Shown here piece after piece: positions 1-8,075 of a stretch of 34,017 nt of DNA. Both the position numbers and the translations under genes were made by a program. A model generated the notes under the pieces. It saw only the letters and a program-made list of their open reading frames with translations, was not told where the DNA came from and searched no databases. The stretch is taken from positions 1-34,017 of the forward strand of contig JACQDK010000026.1 of assembly GCA_016201135.1 (NCBI GenBank). Reading direction: 5' to 3'. Position 1 is the stretch's first letter. Every line of letters begins with the position of its first letter. Source of the stretch: Actinomycetota bacterium. Its GTDB lineage: Bacteria > Actinomycetota > UBA4738 > HRBIN12.

Positions 1-83
1 CGCACCGTCGACGACCGCGTCCAGCTCAGCAGCGTCGCCCGGTCCTCGTCGCGGATCTGCACCGAACTAGTAGACAGCGCCAT
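1..83 (-). CDS. IS630-type transposase, N-terminal fragment (runs off the window)
   Basis: A reading frame starts with ATG at 83 on the minus strand and is open to the window edge (27 complete codons). It begins MALSTSSVQIRDEDRATLL and continues with SWTRSSTVR. An 'I-x-x-E/D-D-R-x-x-L-x-x-W-x-R-S' opening is typical of the helix-turn-helix start of IS630-family transposases of GC-rich bacteria. Only about 27 residues are visible, so the DDE domain cannot be inspected and intactness is unknown. Family assignment is by recollection of the N-terminal pattern, so confidence is moderate. Confidence 0.5.
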   Translation of the reverse strand, partial: MALSTSSVQIRDEDRATLLSWTRSSTV

Positions 84-140
84 ACGTCATCGTGACGCCG
101 TCCGCCTGCTATGTAAAGGAACTAACGAGACAGAACACTA
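1..140 (-). mobile_element. Probable left end of an IS630-type insertion sequence
   Basis: The transposase start at 83 is preceded (on the minus strand) by about 55 bases that look AT-richer than the flanking DNA, running from a TA dinucleotide at 139-140. IS630/Tc1 elements insert at TA, and a short leader between the terminal repeat and the start codon is normal, so the element edge is inferred near 138-140. The other end lies outside the window, so the terminal inverted repeat cannot be confirmed. Nothing else is recognised between 140 and the kinase start at 215. Confidence 0.35.
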
Positions 141-214
141 GACCGGGTTCGGCGGGCCCCGAGGGCCCATGTTCAGAGGCCGGGGTTGCGCGTCGATAAC
201 CCCCCTGAAACCAA

Positions 215-3200
215 GTGGACCCCAACGAGCGCGCACCGGCTCCTCGACGGCGGCGCGGCGTCCGGCCCGCGGCGACCACTGCCGCCCCGGTCGCCTCCGC
301 GCGCTTCGCGCTGAGCTCCCCCGCGGGCCTCTGGCAGCGTCTCTACGACGCGGCCCACCGCCGGTTCGCAGGCCCGGCGCGCCGTCGCGCGGCCGATCTC
401 TCGCCGCAGGTCCCGAACGCGCCGGGATCCTACCCCGAGGACCTCGCGGAGGAGCCACGCCCGGAGGACGGAACTGAGCGCCGCAGCGCGGAGGAGAGGC
501 TCCTCGAAGCCGAGGCCCGCTACCGCACCCTCGCGGAGCAGCTGCCGGTGGTCGTGTACACCGACGAGGCGGACGACATCAGCACAGCGCTGTACCTGAG
601 CCCGCGGTACGAGCAGCTCACCGGCTACACCCCCGAGGAGCGTCTCGCGGATCCGGGACTCTGGTTCCGCATCCTGCACCCGGACGACCGCCAGCGCGTG
701 ATCGAGCTGTCGCGTCGCACGAACGAGACCGGCGAGCCCTTTGAATGCGAGTACCGGCTGATCGCGAAGGACGGCCGCGTCGTCTGGGTCCGCGACCACG
801 CCGTGCTCGTCGAAGGACAGGGCGGCAGCCCCGGCTTCTGGCAGGGGGTCCTCGCGGACGTCACTGGGAGCAAGCTTACCGAGGACGCGCTCGCGCGGCG
901 CGACCGGATCCTCGAGGCCTCCGGCTACGCTGCGGAGCGATTCCTGAACGCCGCCTCGTGGACGCACCCCATCGACGAAGTGCTCGCGCGCCTCGGCCAG
1001 GCGTCCGGAACGAGCCGCGCCTGCGTCTTCGAGAACGCGCTGGGCAACGACGGCGAGCTGTTCTTCGGACAGCGATCCGAGTGGGTCGCGCGCCCCGATC
1101 TGGCCACGATCGGCGACGAGTCCCTGCAGCTGCTCGCGGTCCGACGCGAGGGGTACGCGCGGTGGGAGGAGCTGTTGGGACGGGGCGAGGCCGTGCACGG
1201 ACCCGTCCGCGACTTCCCGCCCGGGGAACGCCCGAACCTTGAGCGCCGGTCCATCCTGTCCCTCTGCGTCGTGCCGGTGTTCGTGGCCGGCGAGTGGTGG
1301 GGGATGATCGGGGTCGACCAGTGCGACGAGGAGCGACGCTGGAAGCCCGCGGAGATCGACGCTATCCGGGTCGTCGCCAACACATTGGGAGCCGCGATCG
1401 GCCGCGAGCGGGCCGAGAGGCGCCTGTCGGAGACCGAGGCGCGCTACCGCACCCTCGTGGAGCAGATCCCCGCGATCACGTACATGGAGGACCCCGCCAC
1501 CGGCAGGCCCTTCTACATCAGTCCCCAGCTCGAGACCGTGCTCGGGTACACGCGCCAGGAATGGGACGCGGGGGCCTACCGGCGCAACCTGCACCCCGAC
1601 GACCGCGACCGCGTGCTGGCCGAGGACGCTCGCACGAACGAGACCGGCGAGCCCTACCGCGTGCAGTTCCGTCTGCGCGCGAAGGACGGGAGATGGGTGT
1701 GGCTGCGCGACCAGGCGGTCCTGATCCGCGACGACCACGGGAACCCGCTCTACTGGCAGGGGGTTCGCTTCGACGTCACCGCCGAGAAGGAGGTCGAGCA
1801 GCAGCTTCGCGAGGCCGAGCGCCGCTACCGCGTCCTGGTCGAGCAGATGCCCGCCATCACGTACGTGGACGGGCCTCCCGGGCAGGGACGGACGATGTGG
1901 GTGAGCCCGCAGGTCGAGGCGTTCTTCGGCTACACCCCCGAGGAGTGGCTCCAGGGCAGGCTGTGGTTCGAGCGGCTGCACCCGCAGGATCGCGAGCGGG
2001 TCATCGAGGCCGACCGCCGTTGCGACCTCACGGGCGAGCCGTTCCGGGAGGAGTACCGGATCCTGCACAGGGACGGGCACCCCGTGTGGGTGCGGGACGA
2101 GTCAGTCCTCGCGCGCGACGAGGAGGGGAACCCCGCGTACCGGCAGGGGGTGTACCACGACATCACCGCCCGCAAGGAGGCGGAGCAGCAGCTCCACGAC
2201 GCCGAGGAGCGCTACCGCAGCCTGGTGGAGACGATCCCCGCGGCGATCTACATCGACACGGCGGAGGACCTGTCCAAGGCGGTCTACATGAGCCCGCAGG
2301 TGGAGCAGATCTTCGGGTACAGCCCGGAGGAATGGCGCGCGAACCCCCACCTGTGGGAAGAGGGGGTACACCCGGACGACCGCGAGGAGACCATTTCCCG
2401 CGTCGAGCGGCTGAACGTCGAGGGCGCGACCTACGAGGCCGAGTACAGGTTCCGCAATCCCGAACGGGGCTGGGTGTGGGTGCACGACCAGGCGGTCCTG
2501 ATCCGCGACTACCAGGGGCGGCCGAGGTTCTCGCAGGGGGTGATGTTCGACATCACCCAGCGCAAGGCGGCCGAGCAGCAGCTCCGGGAGGCCGAGGAGC
2601 GGTTCCGGGCGATCGTCGAGCACGTGCCGGCCGCGATCTACCTGGACACGCCCGATGAGCACATGAGGACCATCTACGTGAGCCCCCAGATCGAGGCGAT
2701 CACCGGTGTCGCGCCCACCCTGTGGCGCGCGAACGAGGAGATCTGGCTCGAACGGATGAACCCCGAGGACAGGGAGCGGGTGATCGGCTCCTACCTGGAG
2801 GCGGTGGCCGCGCAGCTGCCGTGGAGCGCCGAGTACCGGATCGTCCGTCCCGACGGCAGCGAGGTCTGGGTGCACGACGAGACGACGTTCCTCCACGACG
2901 ACCTGGGCAACCCCACCCACCTGCAGGGCGTGCTGTTCGACATCACCGAGCAGAAGCTCGCGGAGCGAGCCCTGCGCGACTCCGAGCAACGCGAGCGCGA
3001 GGCGGCCGAAGGGCTGCGCGCGCTGGACGAGATGAAGAACACGTTCCTGGCCGCGGTCTCCCACGAGCTGCGGAGCCCGCTCACCTCGATCCTGGGGCTC
3101 TCCATCACCCTCGAGCGCCAGGCCGGAACGATGCGCGAGGGCGATCGCTCCGACCTTCTCGGGCGCCTCTCCTCCAACGCCCGGAAGCTCGACCGGCTGC

Positions 3201-3778
3201 TCACGGACCTCCTCGACATCGACCGCCTGAACCGGGGCATCGTGACCCCGCGGTACCGGGTGACCGACGTCGGAGCCCTCGTGCGGCGGACCCTCGACGC
3301 CCTCGAAGCGCTCGCCGACCGCACCGTCGAGGTCGAGATCGAGGCCGTCACGCTGCCGGTCGACCCGGCGAAGGTCGAGCGCATCGTGGAGAACCTGCTG
3401 GTGAACGCCGCCCCGCATACGGGTCGCGACGATCGGATCTGGGTGCGCGTGCGGCCGGGCGAGGGCGGCGTGATGATCTCGGTCGACGACGAGGGCCCGG
3501 GCGTTCCCGAGGAGCTCCGCGCGGCGATCTTCGAACCGTTCCGCCAGGGACCGACCGCGTCGAAATCCTCCCCGGGAACGGGGATAGGGCTCTCGCTCGT
3601 GGCCCGTTTCGCACAGCTGCACGGCGGGCGCGCGTGGGTGCAGGCGCGCGAGGGTGGTGGGGCCTCGTTCCGGGTCTACCTTCCCGCCGGCCGCGTCGAC
3701 GCCGGCGTCGCTGGCGGAGGTCCGGGCGGGCACGTGGAGCCGGTGGGCGACGGCCGCCCCTCGACGGCCGCCCCCTAG
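215..3778 (+). CDS. Multi-PAS/GAF sensor histidine kinase
   Basis: This is a 1187-residue hybrid of sensory modules and a transmitter core. After a basic, low-complexity first ~95 residues it has PAS1 (about 103-222), GAF (about 235-393), PAS2 (409-530), PAS3 (535-660), PAS4 (664-785) and PAS5 (793-915). Each PAS opens with a variant of '[11 protein letters not shown]' and ends 'QGV..DIT..K'. The HisKA domain follows, with the phosphoacceptor in [10 protein letters not shown] (His about 950), then the HATPase with an N box ([10 protein letters not shown], about 1059), [10 protein letters not shown] (about 1090) and GTGIGLSL. No convincing membrane helix is seen, so it is probably a cytosolic sensor of redox, light or small ligands. 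No receiver domain or response regulator lies nearby, so it is an orphan kinase here. The GTG at 215 lacks a clear Shine-Dalgarno. A start further downstream, before the first PAS, is possible. Confidence 0.9.
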   Translation: MDPNERAPAPRRRRGVRPAATTAAPVASARFALSSPAGLWQRLYDAAHRRFAGPARRRAADLSPQVPNAPGSYPEDLAEEPRPEDGTERRSAEERLLEAEARYRTLAEQLPVVVYTDEADDISTALYLSPRYEQLTGYTPEERLADPGLWFRILHPDDRQRVIELSRRTNETGEPFECEYRLIAKDGRVVWVRDHAVLVEGQGGSPGFWQGVLADVTGSKLTEDALARRDRILEASGYAAERFLNAASWTHPIDEVLARLGQASGTSRACVFENALGNDGELFFGQRSEWVARPDLATIGDESLQLLAVRREGYARWEELLGRGEAVHGPVRDFPPGERPNLERRSILSLCVVPVFVAGEWWGMIGVDQCDEERRWKPAEIDAIRVVANTLGAAIGRERAERRLSETEARYRTLVEQIPAITYMEDPATGRPFYISPQLETVLGYTRQEWDAGAYRRNLHPDDRDRVLAEDARTNETGEPYRVQFRLRAKDGRWVWLRDQAVLIRDDHGNPLYWQGVRFDVTAEKEVEQQLREAERRYRVLVEQMPAITYVDGPPGQGRTMWVSPQVEAFFGYTPEEWLQGRLWFERLHPQDRERVIEADRRCDLTGEPFREEYRILHRDGHPVWVRDESVLARDEEGNPAYRQGVYHDITARKEAEQQLHDAEERYRSLVETIPAAIYIDTAEDLSKAVYMSPQVEQIFGYSPEEWRANPHLWEEGVHPDDREETISRVERLNVEGATYEAEYRFRNPERGWVWVHDQAVLIRDYQGRPRFSQGVMFDITQRKAAEQQLREAEERFRAIVEHVPAAIYLDTPDEHMRTIYVSPQIEAITGVAPTLWRANEEIWLERMNPEDRERVIGSYLEAVAAQLPWSAEYRIVRPDGSEVWVHDETTFLHDDLGNPTHLQGVLFDITEQKLAERALRDSEQREREAAEGLRALDEMKNTFLAAVSHELRSPLTSILGLSITLERQAGTMREGDRSDLLGRLSSNARKLDRLLTDLLDIDRLNRGIVTPRYRVTDVGALVRRTLDALEALADRTVEVEIEAVTLPVDPAKVERIVENLLVNAAPHTGRDDRIWVRVRPGEGGVMISVDDEGPGVPEELRAAIFEPFRQGPTASKSSPGTGIGLSLVARFAQLHGGRAWVQAREGGGASFRVYLPAGRVDAGVAGGGPGGHVEPVGDGRPSTAAP

Positions 3779-3795
3779 AGATCGACGCGGCCAGC

Positions 3796-3801
3796 TAGAC
3801 T
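3796..3801 (+). promoter_or_regulatory. -10 box of lipA (leaderless)
   Basis: TAGACT fits TANNNT and ends 8 nt before the lipA ATG at 3810. There is no ribosome-binding site between them, which suggests transcription starts at or next to the start codon. No convincing -35 box is visible. Confidence 0.5.
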
Positions 3802-3809
3802 CGATCCCG

Positions 3810-4766
3810 ATGCCGGGTACGGATCACAATCCCCGCGGGCGGCGGCTGCACCTTCCCATCGTCTCGGTCTCGGGCGGTGTCTCCTCCCGGACGCAGCGCA
3901 AGCCGCCCTGGCTGAAAGTAAGGCTGCCCAGCGGCCCCAATCACGCAGAGCTGAAGGGCATCATGCGCGGGCTCTCGCTGCACACGGTCTGCGAGGAAGC
4001 AGCGTGCCCGAACATCGGCGAGTGCTGGGAGGAGCGCGAGGCCACGTTCCTGATCCTCGGGGACCGGTGCACCAGACGCTGCGGATTCTGTGACGTGATG
4101 ACGGCAAGGCCCGGCCCGGTGGACGAGGACGAGCCGCGGCGCGTCGCCGAGGCGGTCTCCGCGATGGGCCTTCGCTACGTGGTGCTCACGAGCGTCGCTC
4201 GGGACGATCTCCCCGACGGGGGAGCCAGGATCTGGGCGGCGACGGTGCGCGCGGTGCGCGAGGCGGTCCCCGGATGCGGGGTCGAGGTCCTGCCGAGCGA
4301 CCTGAAGGGCGGCGAGCACGACATCTCGACGGTGATCGCCGCCGAGCCCGACGTCTTCGCTCACAACCTCGAGACCGTTCGACGGCTGCACGGCCGGATC
4401 CGCCCGGCTTTCGGCTACGACCGCTCGCTCGATGTGCTGCGCGCCGCCAAGCGCGCGCGGTCCGGACAGGTCACGAAGTCCAACCTGATCCTGGGCATCG
4501 GGGAGCTACCGGAGGAGGTTCCGCAGGCCCTCCTCGACCTGCGGGACGCCGGCTGCGAGATCGTCACGATCGGTCAGTACCTGCGCCCCACCGAGCTCCA
4601 CCTGCCGGTCGACCGATGGGTCGAGCCGGAGGAGTTCGCCGAGCACAAGCGCGCGGGCGAGGCCCTTGGGATCGCGCACGTGGAGGCCGGCCCGCTCGTC
4701 CGCAGCTCGTACCACGCCGGGACACAGCTCCGGAGGGCGCTCGCGGCCCTCGCCGCCCCGCGATGA
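3810..4766 (+). CDS. lipA: Lipoyl synthase
   Basis: LipA is a radical-SAM enzyme that inserts two sulfurs into the octanoyl chain on the lipoyl domains of 2-oxoacid dehydrogenases and the glycine cleavage system. The 318-residue product has the auxiliary-cluster cysteines Cys61, Cys66 and Cys72 (C-x4-C-x5-C), the radical-SAM Cys87, Cys91 and Cys94 (C-x3-C-x2-C), and the C-terminal RSSYHAG motif whose serine ligates the auxiliary cluster. Length is normal for the family. The frame is open upstream to 3654, but those codons overlap the kinase gene. The ATG at 3810 is chosen because it follows a -10 box and gives the usual N-terminus. lipB is not adjacent. The last seven codons and the stop form one arm of a long perfect hairpin shared with the 3' flank of rnpB. 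Confidence 0.96.
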   Translation: MPGTDHNPRGRRLHLPIVSVSGGVSSRTQRKPPWLKVRLPSGPNHAELKGIMRGLSLHTVCEEAACPNIGECWEEREATFLILGDRCTRRCGFCDVMTARPGPVDEDEPRRVAEAVSAMGLRYVVLTSVARDDLPDGGARIWAATVRAVREAVPGCGVEVLPSDLKGGEHDISTVIAAEPDVFAHNLETVRRLHGRIRPAFGYDRSLDVLRAAKRARSGQVTKSNLILGIGELPEEVPQALLDLRDAGCEIVTIGQYLRPTELHLPVDRWVEPEEFAEHKRAGEALGIAHVEAGPLVRSSYHAGTQLRRALAALAAPR

Positions 4767-4788
4767 CGCGGGGCGGCGAGGGCCGCGA
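4741..4788. terminator. Perfect 22-bp hairpin between convergent lipA and rnpB
   Basis: 4741-4762 and 4767-4788 are exact reverse complements over 22 bp, and the 4-nt loop (ATGA, 4763-4766) contains the lipA stop codon. The hairpin lies between the 3' end of lipA (+) and the 3' end of rnpB (-, 4795). There is no U-tract on either strand. Hairpin-only terminators are common in high-GC Gram-positive bacteria, so a bidirectional terminator is the likely role (inference). Confidence 0.75.
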
Positions 4789-4794
4789 AGACGC

Positions 4795-5191
4795 GGAGGA
4801 GCCAGCCTGTAAGCCGGATCCTGTGCGCGGGGCTCTCGCTCCGCCGGCGGCCATCTCTCTCGGCGCGCGCGACCCGGGGGTCGCGGCGGCGCCGCGGCGC
4901 CATCGCGGGCGCCGTGCGGCCGACCCGGGAGCATCGGGCGGGCCGCCCTCGATCGCTCCCTGCTTGGCCTTGCTCCGGGTGGGGCTTGCCGAGCCGGCGC
5001 GGTCGCCCGCGCCGCTGGTGAGCTCTTACCTCACCGTTTCACCCTTACCCGGGCAAGCCCGGGCGGTCTGCTCTCTGTTGCGCTGTCCGCGAGGTCGCCC
5101 CCGCCTGGGTCTCCCCAGCACCCTGCCCTTCGGAGTCCGGACTTTCCTCGAACGAGCGGAGCTCGCCCGCGGCCGCCCGGCCGGCTCCTCC
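4795..5191 (-). ncRNA. rnpB: RNase P RNA, bacterial class A
   Basis: The minus strand carries the conserved core of the catalytic RNA of RNase P, which matures tRNA 5' ends. The universal GAGGAAAGTCCGGACTCC element (P4 5' strand region, complement of 5132-5149) is followed by AGGGCAGGGTGCTGG, ACAGAGAGCAGACCGCC, GGTAAGGGTGAAACGGTG with GGTAAGAGCTCACC, and CCCACCCGGAGCAAGGCCAA. The 3' end carries the GGATCCGGCTTACAGGC segment. The ends are set by pairing of 5' GGAGGAGCC (from 5191) with 3' GGCTCCTCC (to 4795), which forms P1. This gives about 397 nt, a normal size. The RNA has the class A (ancestral) rather than the Bacillus layout. Its promoter is the TATGCT box at 5199-5204. Confidence 0.95.
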
Positions 5192-5198
5192 GACACCG

Positions 5199-5204
5199 AG
5201 CATA
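5199..5204 (-). promoter_or_regulatory. -10 box of rnpB
   Basis: Read on the minus strand this is TATGCT (TANNNT), and it ends 7 nt before the inferred RNA 5' end at 5191. The spacing is what a sigma-70-type promoter needs and independently supports the 5' end deduced from the P1 pairing. Confidence 0.6.
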
Positions 5205-5209
5205 CGTCC

Positions 5210-5215
5210 TAGACT
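5210..5215 (+). promoter_or_regulatory. -10 box of the lipoprotein gene at 5228
   Basis: TAGACT is 12 nt before the ATG at 5228 and is identical to the lipA box. It lies only 5 bp from the oppositely oriented rnpB -10 box, so the two promoters are divergent and must overlap. Confidence 0.45.
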
Positions 5216-5227
5216 GGAGCCCCTTCC

Positions 5228-6139
5228 ATGCGCCGCCTCGTCCTGCCGCCGATGCTCGCGACGCTCGCGCTCACGGCGTGCGTGGGGATCTCCGGTCCCC
5301 GCGCGCCTCTGGCCTCCACCGCGCTCGCGCCGGCCCCCGGCATCGAGGAGGCGACCGCCCGCGCGGCGGCGATCGGCTTCATCCAGGCCTACGCGCAGGC
5401 CCCCCGCGACGGCGGCCGCGCCCTATCGGCCGCCGTGGACGGGCCCCTCCTCAGCGAGTGGGCCCACTGGCTCGCGGTGCAGAACTCCCATTTCCCGGGC
5501 TCGATCGAGGGGGCCGCAACGATCACGTCGGTGGGGGTCCCTTCCACTCTCGACCCGTCCAAGAGCGGATCGGATCAGCCGGAGGTCCTGCTCGACGTGC
5601 AAGCCTCCGTCTCGTTCACCTACTCGCCGGCCGCCGGGGCGAGCCCCCCTCCGCCTCAGGTCCGCTCGCTGAACGGTCCGATGCTTCTCGCCGAGGTCGG
5701 TCCCGGTGAGTGGAGGGTGCGCGACTTCACCCGAGACGGAACGCCTCTGGACCTCACGATGTTCGTGTACACAGGCCTGTCGACGGCGAAGCAGGGGGTC
5801 ACGGTGCGCCTCGCGAACGTGATCCTCGCCGGCTCCGTGTGGCAATTCGGGCTCGTGGTCGAGAACGGCACCAGCGGCCCGATCCATCTGGACACATCGG
5901 TCACCGCGATGGTGCTGGACGGTACCCCGGTGACCGGACGGGCCCAGACCACGTTCGGCACGATCGAACCGGGTACGACCGTCGAGGGCTTCGTCAGCCT
6001 GCCGGCGCCCCAGGGGCCCGGCCAGCCGGCGGTGTTCCTGCGGTTCGTCGGTGCGGGAGGCCTGATCGATCTGGGGATGCCCTTCCAGGACCCGAGGCAG
6101 GTGCTCGCGTCGCCCTCTCCCTCCGGGGCCCTCGGCTAG
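5228..6139 (+). CDS. Predicted lipoprotein of unknown function
   Basis: This 303-residue protein starts with a short basic segment, a hydrophobic stretch and the lipobox LTAC (Cys18), so it should be exported and lipid-anchored to the outer face of the membrane. Residues 35-165 resemble a small alpha+beta domain of the type often found in accessory lipoproteins. Residues about 185-290 are rich in beta strands ('VRLANVILAGSVWQFGLVVEN', 'EPGTTVEGFVSLPAP') and could be an Ig-like or DUF4352-like fold. I do not recognise a specific family. It is convergent with the RNase H gene, and the two stop codons share the tetranucleotide CTAG at 6136-6139. It probably starts from the leaderless-type box at 5210. 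Confidence 0.75.
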   Translation: MRRLVLPPMLATLALTACVGISGPRAPLASTALAPAPGIEEATARAAAIGFIQAYAQAPRDGGRALSAAVDGPLLSEWAHWLAVQNSHFPGSIEGAATITSVGVPSTLDPSKSGSDQPEVLLDVQASVSFTYSPAAGASPPPPQVRSLNGPMLLAEVGPGEWRVRDFTRDGTPLDLTMFVYTGLSTAKQGVTVRLANVILAGSVWQFGLVVENGTSGPIHLDTSVTAMVLDGTPVTGRAQTTFGTIEPGTTVEGFVSLPAPQGPGQPAVFLRFVGAGGLIDLGMPFQDPRQVLASPSPSGALG

Positions 6140-6540
6140 TCCAAGCCCGCGAGCCAGGCGTCGACGCCCACGTTCGCCAGGCGGTCGGCCTCCTTGTTCC
6201 GCTCGCGTGGAACGTGCTCGAACCGGATCCGCTCGAAGCCTCGTGCGAGCCCGGTGACCTCGGCGTGAAGCGGCTTCAGATGAGCCGCCTTCACCCGGTA
6301 ACGACCGGCGAGCTGCTCGATCAGCAGATGAGAGTCGCTCCGGAGCAAGACGTCCCGAGCGCCGAGCTCGCGCGCTCGCCGGAGCCCCTCGAGCGCCGCC
6401 GTGTACTCGGCAACGTTGTTCGTGGTTTCGCCGATGCCCAGCGCGATGCGATCGAGGACCTCGCCCTCGGGGGTCGCGATCAACACGCCGACGCCTGCGG
6501 GCCCTGGGTTGCCCCGGGCGGCCCCGTCGCAAGAGACCAC
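6136..6540 (-). CDS. Ribonuclease HI family protein
   Basis: This is a 134-residue RNase H fold enzyme expected to cut the RNA strand of RNA-DNA hybrids (Okazaki primers, R-loops). The four metal-binding carboxylates are in place: Asp5 in CDGAARGNPGPAG, Glu45 in NNVAEYTA, Asp69 in LRSDSHLLIEQL and Asp119 in NKEADRLAN. The GTG at 6540 is chosen because it puts the first strand directly before CDGA and starts 5 nt after the stop of the upstream zinc-ribbon gene, with which it must be co-transcribed. An earlier in-frame GTG near 6579 would overlap that gene. It is a stand-alone RNase H, without the acid phosphatase domain that many actinobacterial relatives carry. Confidence 0.88.
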   Translation of the reverse strand: MVSCDGAARGNPGPAGVGVLIATPEGEVLDRIALGIGETTNNVAEYTAALEGLRRARELGARDVLLRSDSHLLIEQLAGRYRVKAAHLKPLHAEVTGLARGFERIRFEHVPRERNKEADRLANVGVDAWLAGLD

Positions 6541-6545
6541 GACCG

Positions 6546-7253
6546 CTACAGCACGAGGATCCGGCGGCAGTACTCGCACCTCTTCACGCCCTCGGTCCGC
6601 TTCAGCTTGTCGAGCTCCATCGCGGAGAGCTTCTCGTGGCACCCCTGGCATACGCCTTCCACGAGGGCCGCCGCACCGACGCCCTTCTTCTGCGCGCGCA
6701 TCTCCTCGTAGAGCTCCAGCAGCTCGGGGTCGAAGAGCGGCACCAGCGACCCGCGGAGCGAGACCTTCCGCCCGAGGTCCTCTGCGATCCTCGCGAGCTC
6801 GTCGGTCACGCCGACGGCCACCTCCCCGGCGCGGGCGCGGACCGACGTCGCCGCCGCCTCCTGCTCGCTCGCGCGGGTCTCCAGCTCCTCGCGCTCCTCG
6901 AGGATCGCGAGCACCTCGTCCTCGCGGTCGGAGCGGCGCCGATTCAGGTTCTCGACCTCGTGCTGGAGCGACCCGAGCTCCTTGGCGTTCGCGACGCTCC
7001 CGTCGTAGAGCCGCTTCTCCTCGGCGGCCGCCTTCTGAGCCAGCGAGTCGATCTCGTGCTCCAGTCTCTGCTGGTCCCGCGCGAGGGCGTCGATCGAGAG
7101 GCGGAGCTCCCCGAGCGCGGCCTCGGCGGCGTCGGCCTCCGCGCGCGCAGCGGCGAGCTCCTGCCCCGAACCAAGCGCGCGCTCCCTCGCCATCAGCCGC
7201 TCGACCGCGGAGTCGACCTCCTGGAGCTCGAGGAGCCGGTCCATGCCCTGCAT
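6546..7253 (-). CDS. Coiled-coil protein with C-terminal C4 zinc ribbon
   Basis: The 235-residue product is almost wholly helical coiled coil (about residues 5-165, heptad-rich with many Glu, Arg and Leu). It ends in a C4 zinc ribbon formed by CQGC and CEYC (about residues 205-230). This matches the widespread 'C4-type zinc ribbon domain' family (CdsZ/HP0958-like), whose members are proposed nucleic-acid-binding or chaperone-like proteins. The gene sits 5 nt upstream of RNase HI, a pairing common in Actinobacteria, which hints at a shared role in nucleic-acid metabolism (inference). The -10-like TACGCT (7262-7267, minus strand) ends 8 nt before the ATG at 7253, so it may be leaderless. A second ATG at 7244 is possible. 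Confidence 0.88.
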   Translation of the reverse strand: MQGMDRLLELQEVDSAVERLMARERALGSGQELAAARAEADAAEAALGELRLSIDALARDQQRLEHEIDSLAQKAAAEEKRLYDGSVANAKELGSLQHEVENLNRRRSDREDEVLAILEEREELETRASEQEAAATSVRARAGEVAVGVTDELARIAEDLGRKVSLRGSLVPLFDPELLELYEEMRAQKKGVGAAALVEGVCQGCHEKLSAMELDKLKRTEGVKRCEYCRRILVL

Positions 7254-7325
7254 CGCCGCGAAGCGTAACGGAACGGGCCGTTCGCGAGCGGTGGGGTGGG
7301 CGGGGCCGCTGCAGCCGGATCGGAG

Positions 7326-7517
7326 CTATGGGAACTTGACCGAGCTGAAGGCGTTGCTGGTCGCGTTGCCGAGGAAGGCCACGGCCACGACGATGACGGC
7401 GGCGATCAGCCCGATCATGAGCGCGTACTCGATAGAGGTGGCCCCCAGCTCCGACGAGATGGCGCGCCGGCGGCCCGCCCACCAGGCCCACCCGCGGGCG
7501 AACGCCCCTGAAATCAC
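7326..7517 (-). CDS. flp: Flp/Fap-type pilin
   Basis: This 63-residue prepilin has a basic leader (residues 1-25) and the class IVb cleavage context ELG|ATSIEY. The conserved Glu lies at mature position 5 (Glu30), followed by Tyr, and a hydrophobic helix follows (ALMIGLIAAVIVVAVAFL). After cleavage by a TadV-type prepilin peptidase the ~38-residue pilin would assemble into tight-adherence fibres. The start is GTG at 7517 with GGGAG/GGAGG upstream. No tad secretion genes (tadA, tadB, tadC, cpaB, rcpA) are in the window, so the machinery must be elsewhere or the gene is an orphan. Confidence 0.88.
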   Translation of the reverse strand: MISGAFARGWAWWAGRRRAISSELGATSIEYALMIGLIAAVIVVAVAFLGNATSNAFSSVKFP

Positions 7518-7608
7518 CAGCTCCCACCCCCTCCGAGATCCGGTCCGCCGGGCCGCCCCCGAAGGGGCGACCCTCGCGCACCGTCTTACCCCTTACATCG
7601 GCAGCTTG

Positions 7609-7622
7609 CAAGGAATTCCTTG
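7609..7622. repeat. Perfect 14-bp palindrome CAAGGAATTCCTTG
   Basis: An exact dyad lies midway between the flp start (7517, minus strand) and cspA (7801, plus strand). It is AT-rich against a GC-rich background, so it could be an operator for either divergent gene. The remaining ~280 bases of this intergenic stretch show only the cspA promoter box. Confidence 0.5.
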
Positions 7623-7679
7623 AGCCTCCGGCTCGGCCCATCCCGAGCCGAGCGGGCTCGCGAACGGGCCTTTCCCCTG

Positions 7680-7685
7680 GTACTG
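7680..7685 (+). promoter_or_regulatory. Candidate -10 box for the cold-shock gene
   Basis: TACTGT fits TANNNT and lies about 115 nt before the cspA start. This would give the mRNA a ~105-nt leader, in keeping with the long structured leaders known from other cold-shock genes. No matching -35 is obvious. Confidence 0.35.
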
Positions 7686-7800
7686 TGCTGGTGAGGGTTC
7701 GGATCGCGGTTCGCTACGAGCAGTTCCCTCCCGGCCGTTGCAGCCGGTAGCCCGACGGGCGGATCCAAGGCCCCGACGGCGAAGGAAGGAGGGATCGCTA

Positions 7801-8004
7801 GTGGCAACCGGAACCGTGAAGTGGTTCAGCGCCGAGAAGGGGTTCGGCTTCATCACACCCGAGGACGGCAGCGCCGATGTGTTCGTGCACTTCAGCGCGA
7901 TCCAGGGTGATGGGTACCGCAACCTCGACGAGGGGCAGCGGGTGGAGTACGACGTGACCCAGGGCCAGAAGGGCCCCCAGGCCGCGAACGTCAAGCCCGC
8001 GTAA
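7801..8004 (+). CDS. cspA: Cold-shock protein
   Basis: This is a 67-residue single cold-shock domain (OB fold) that binds single-stranded RNA and DNA and acts as an RNA chaperone. Both nucleic-acid motifs are intact: RNP1 within KGFGFITP and RNP2 within VFVHFSAI. The sequence opens [14 protein letters not shown], the standard start of actinobacterial CspA proteins. GTG at 7801 is preceded by GGAGG about 7 nt upstream. The open frame reaches back to 7738, but that part is arginine-rich and not family-like. A textbook hairpin with a T-rich tail follows 20 nt after the stop, so it is a single-gene transcript. Confidence 0.95.
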   Translation: MATGTVKWFSAEKGFGFITPEDGSADVFVHFSAIQGDGYRNLDEGQRVEYDVTQGQKGPQAANVKPA

Positions 8005-8023
8005 CTCACTTCGGTACGCACGG

Positions 8024-8057
8024 AAGAGCCCGGCCATGCGCCGGGCTCTTTCCTTTC
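8024..8057 (+). terminator. Rho-independent terminator of cspA
   Basis: AAGAGCCCGG (8024-8033) pairs perfectly with CCGGGCTCTT (8041-8050), plus one C-G pair at the base of the loop, and is followed by TCCTTTCTGTT. It is the only classical stem-plus-U-tract terminator seen in the window. Confidence 0.85.
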
Positions 8058-8075
8058 TGTTATGAAGTACGCCGC

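Noticed and set aside
173-2080. Minus-strand open frame of 635 codons under the PAS kinase (and a similar one at 2102-3733)
   Set aside because: These are shadows of the plus-strand kinase caused by high GC at third positions. The translations lack any family motif, and the PAS, GAF and HisKA motifs are all on the plus strand.
3654-3809. Upstream in-frame extension of lipA
   Set aside because: It overlaps the end of the kinase gene in another frame and does not look like LipA. The ATG at 3810 has a -10 box at the right distance.
4796-5212. Open frames crossing the RNase P RNA on both strands
   Set aside because: The region is fully accounted for by rnpB structure. The translations are low-complexity.
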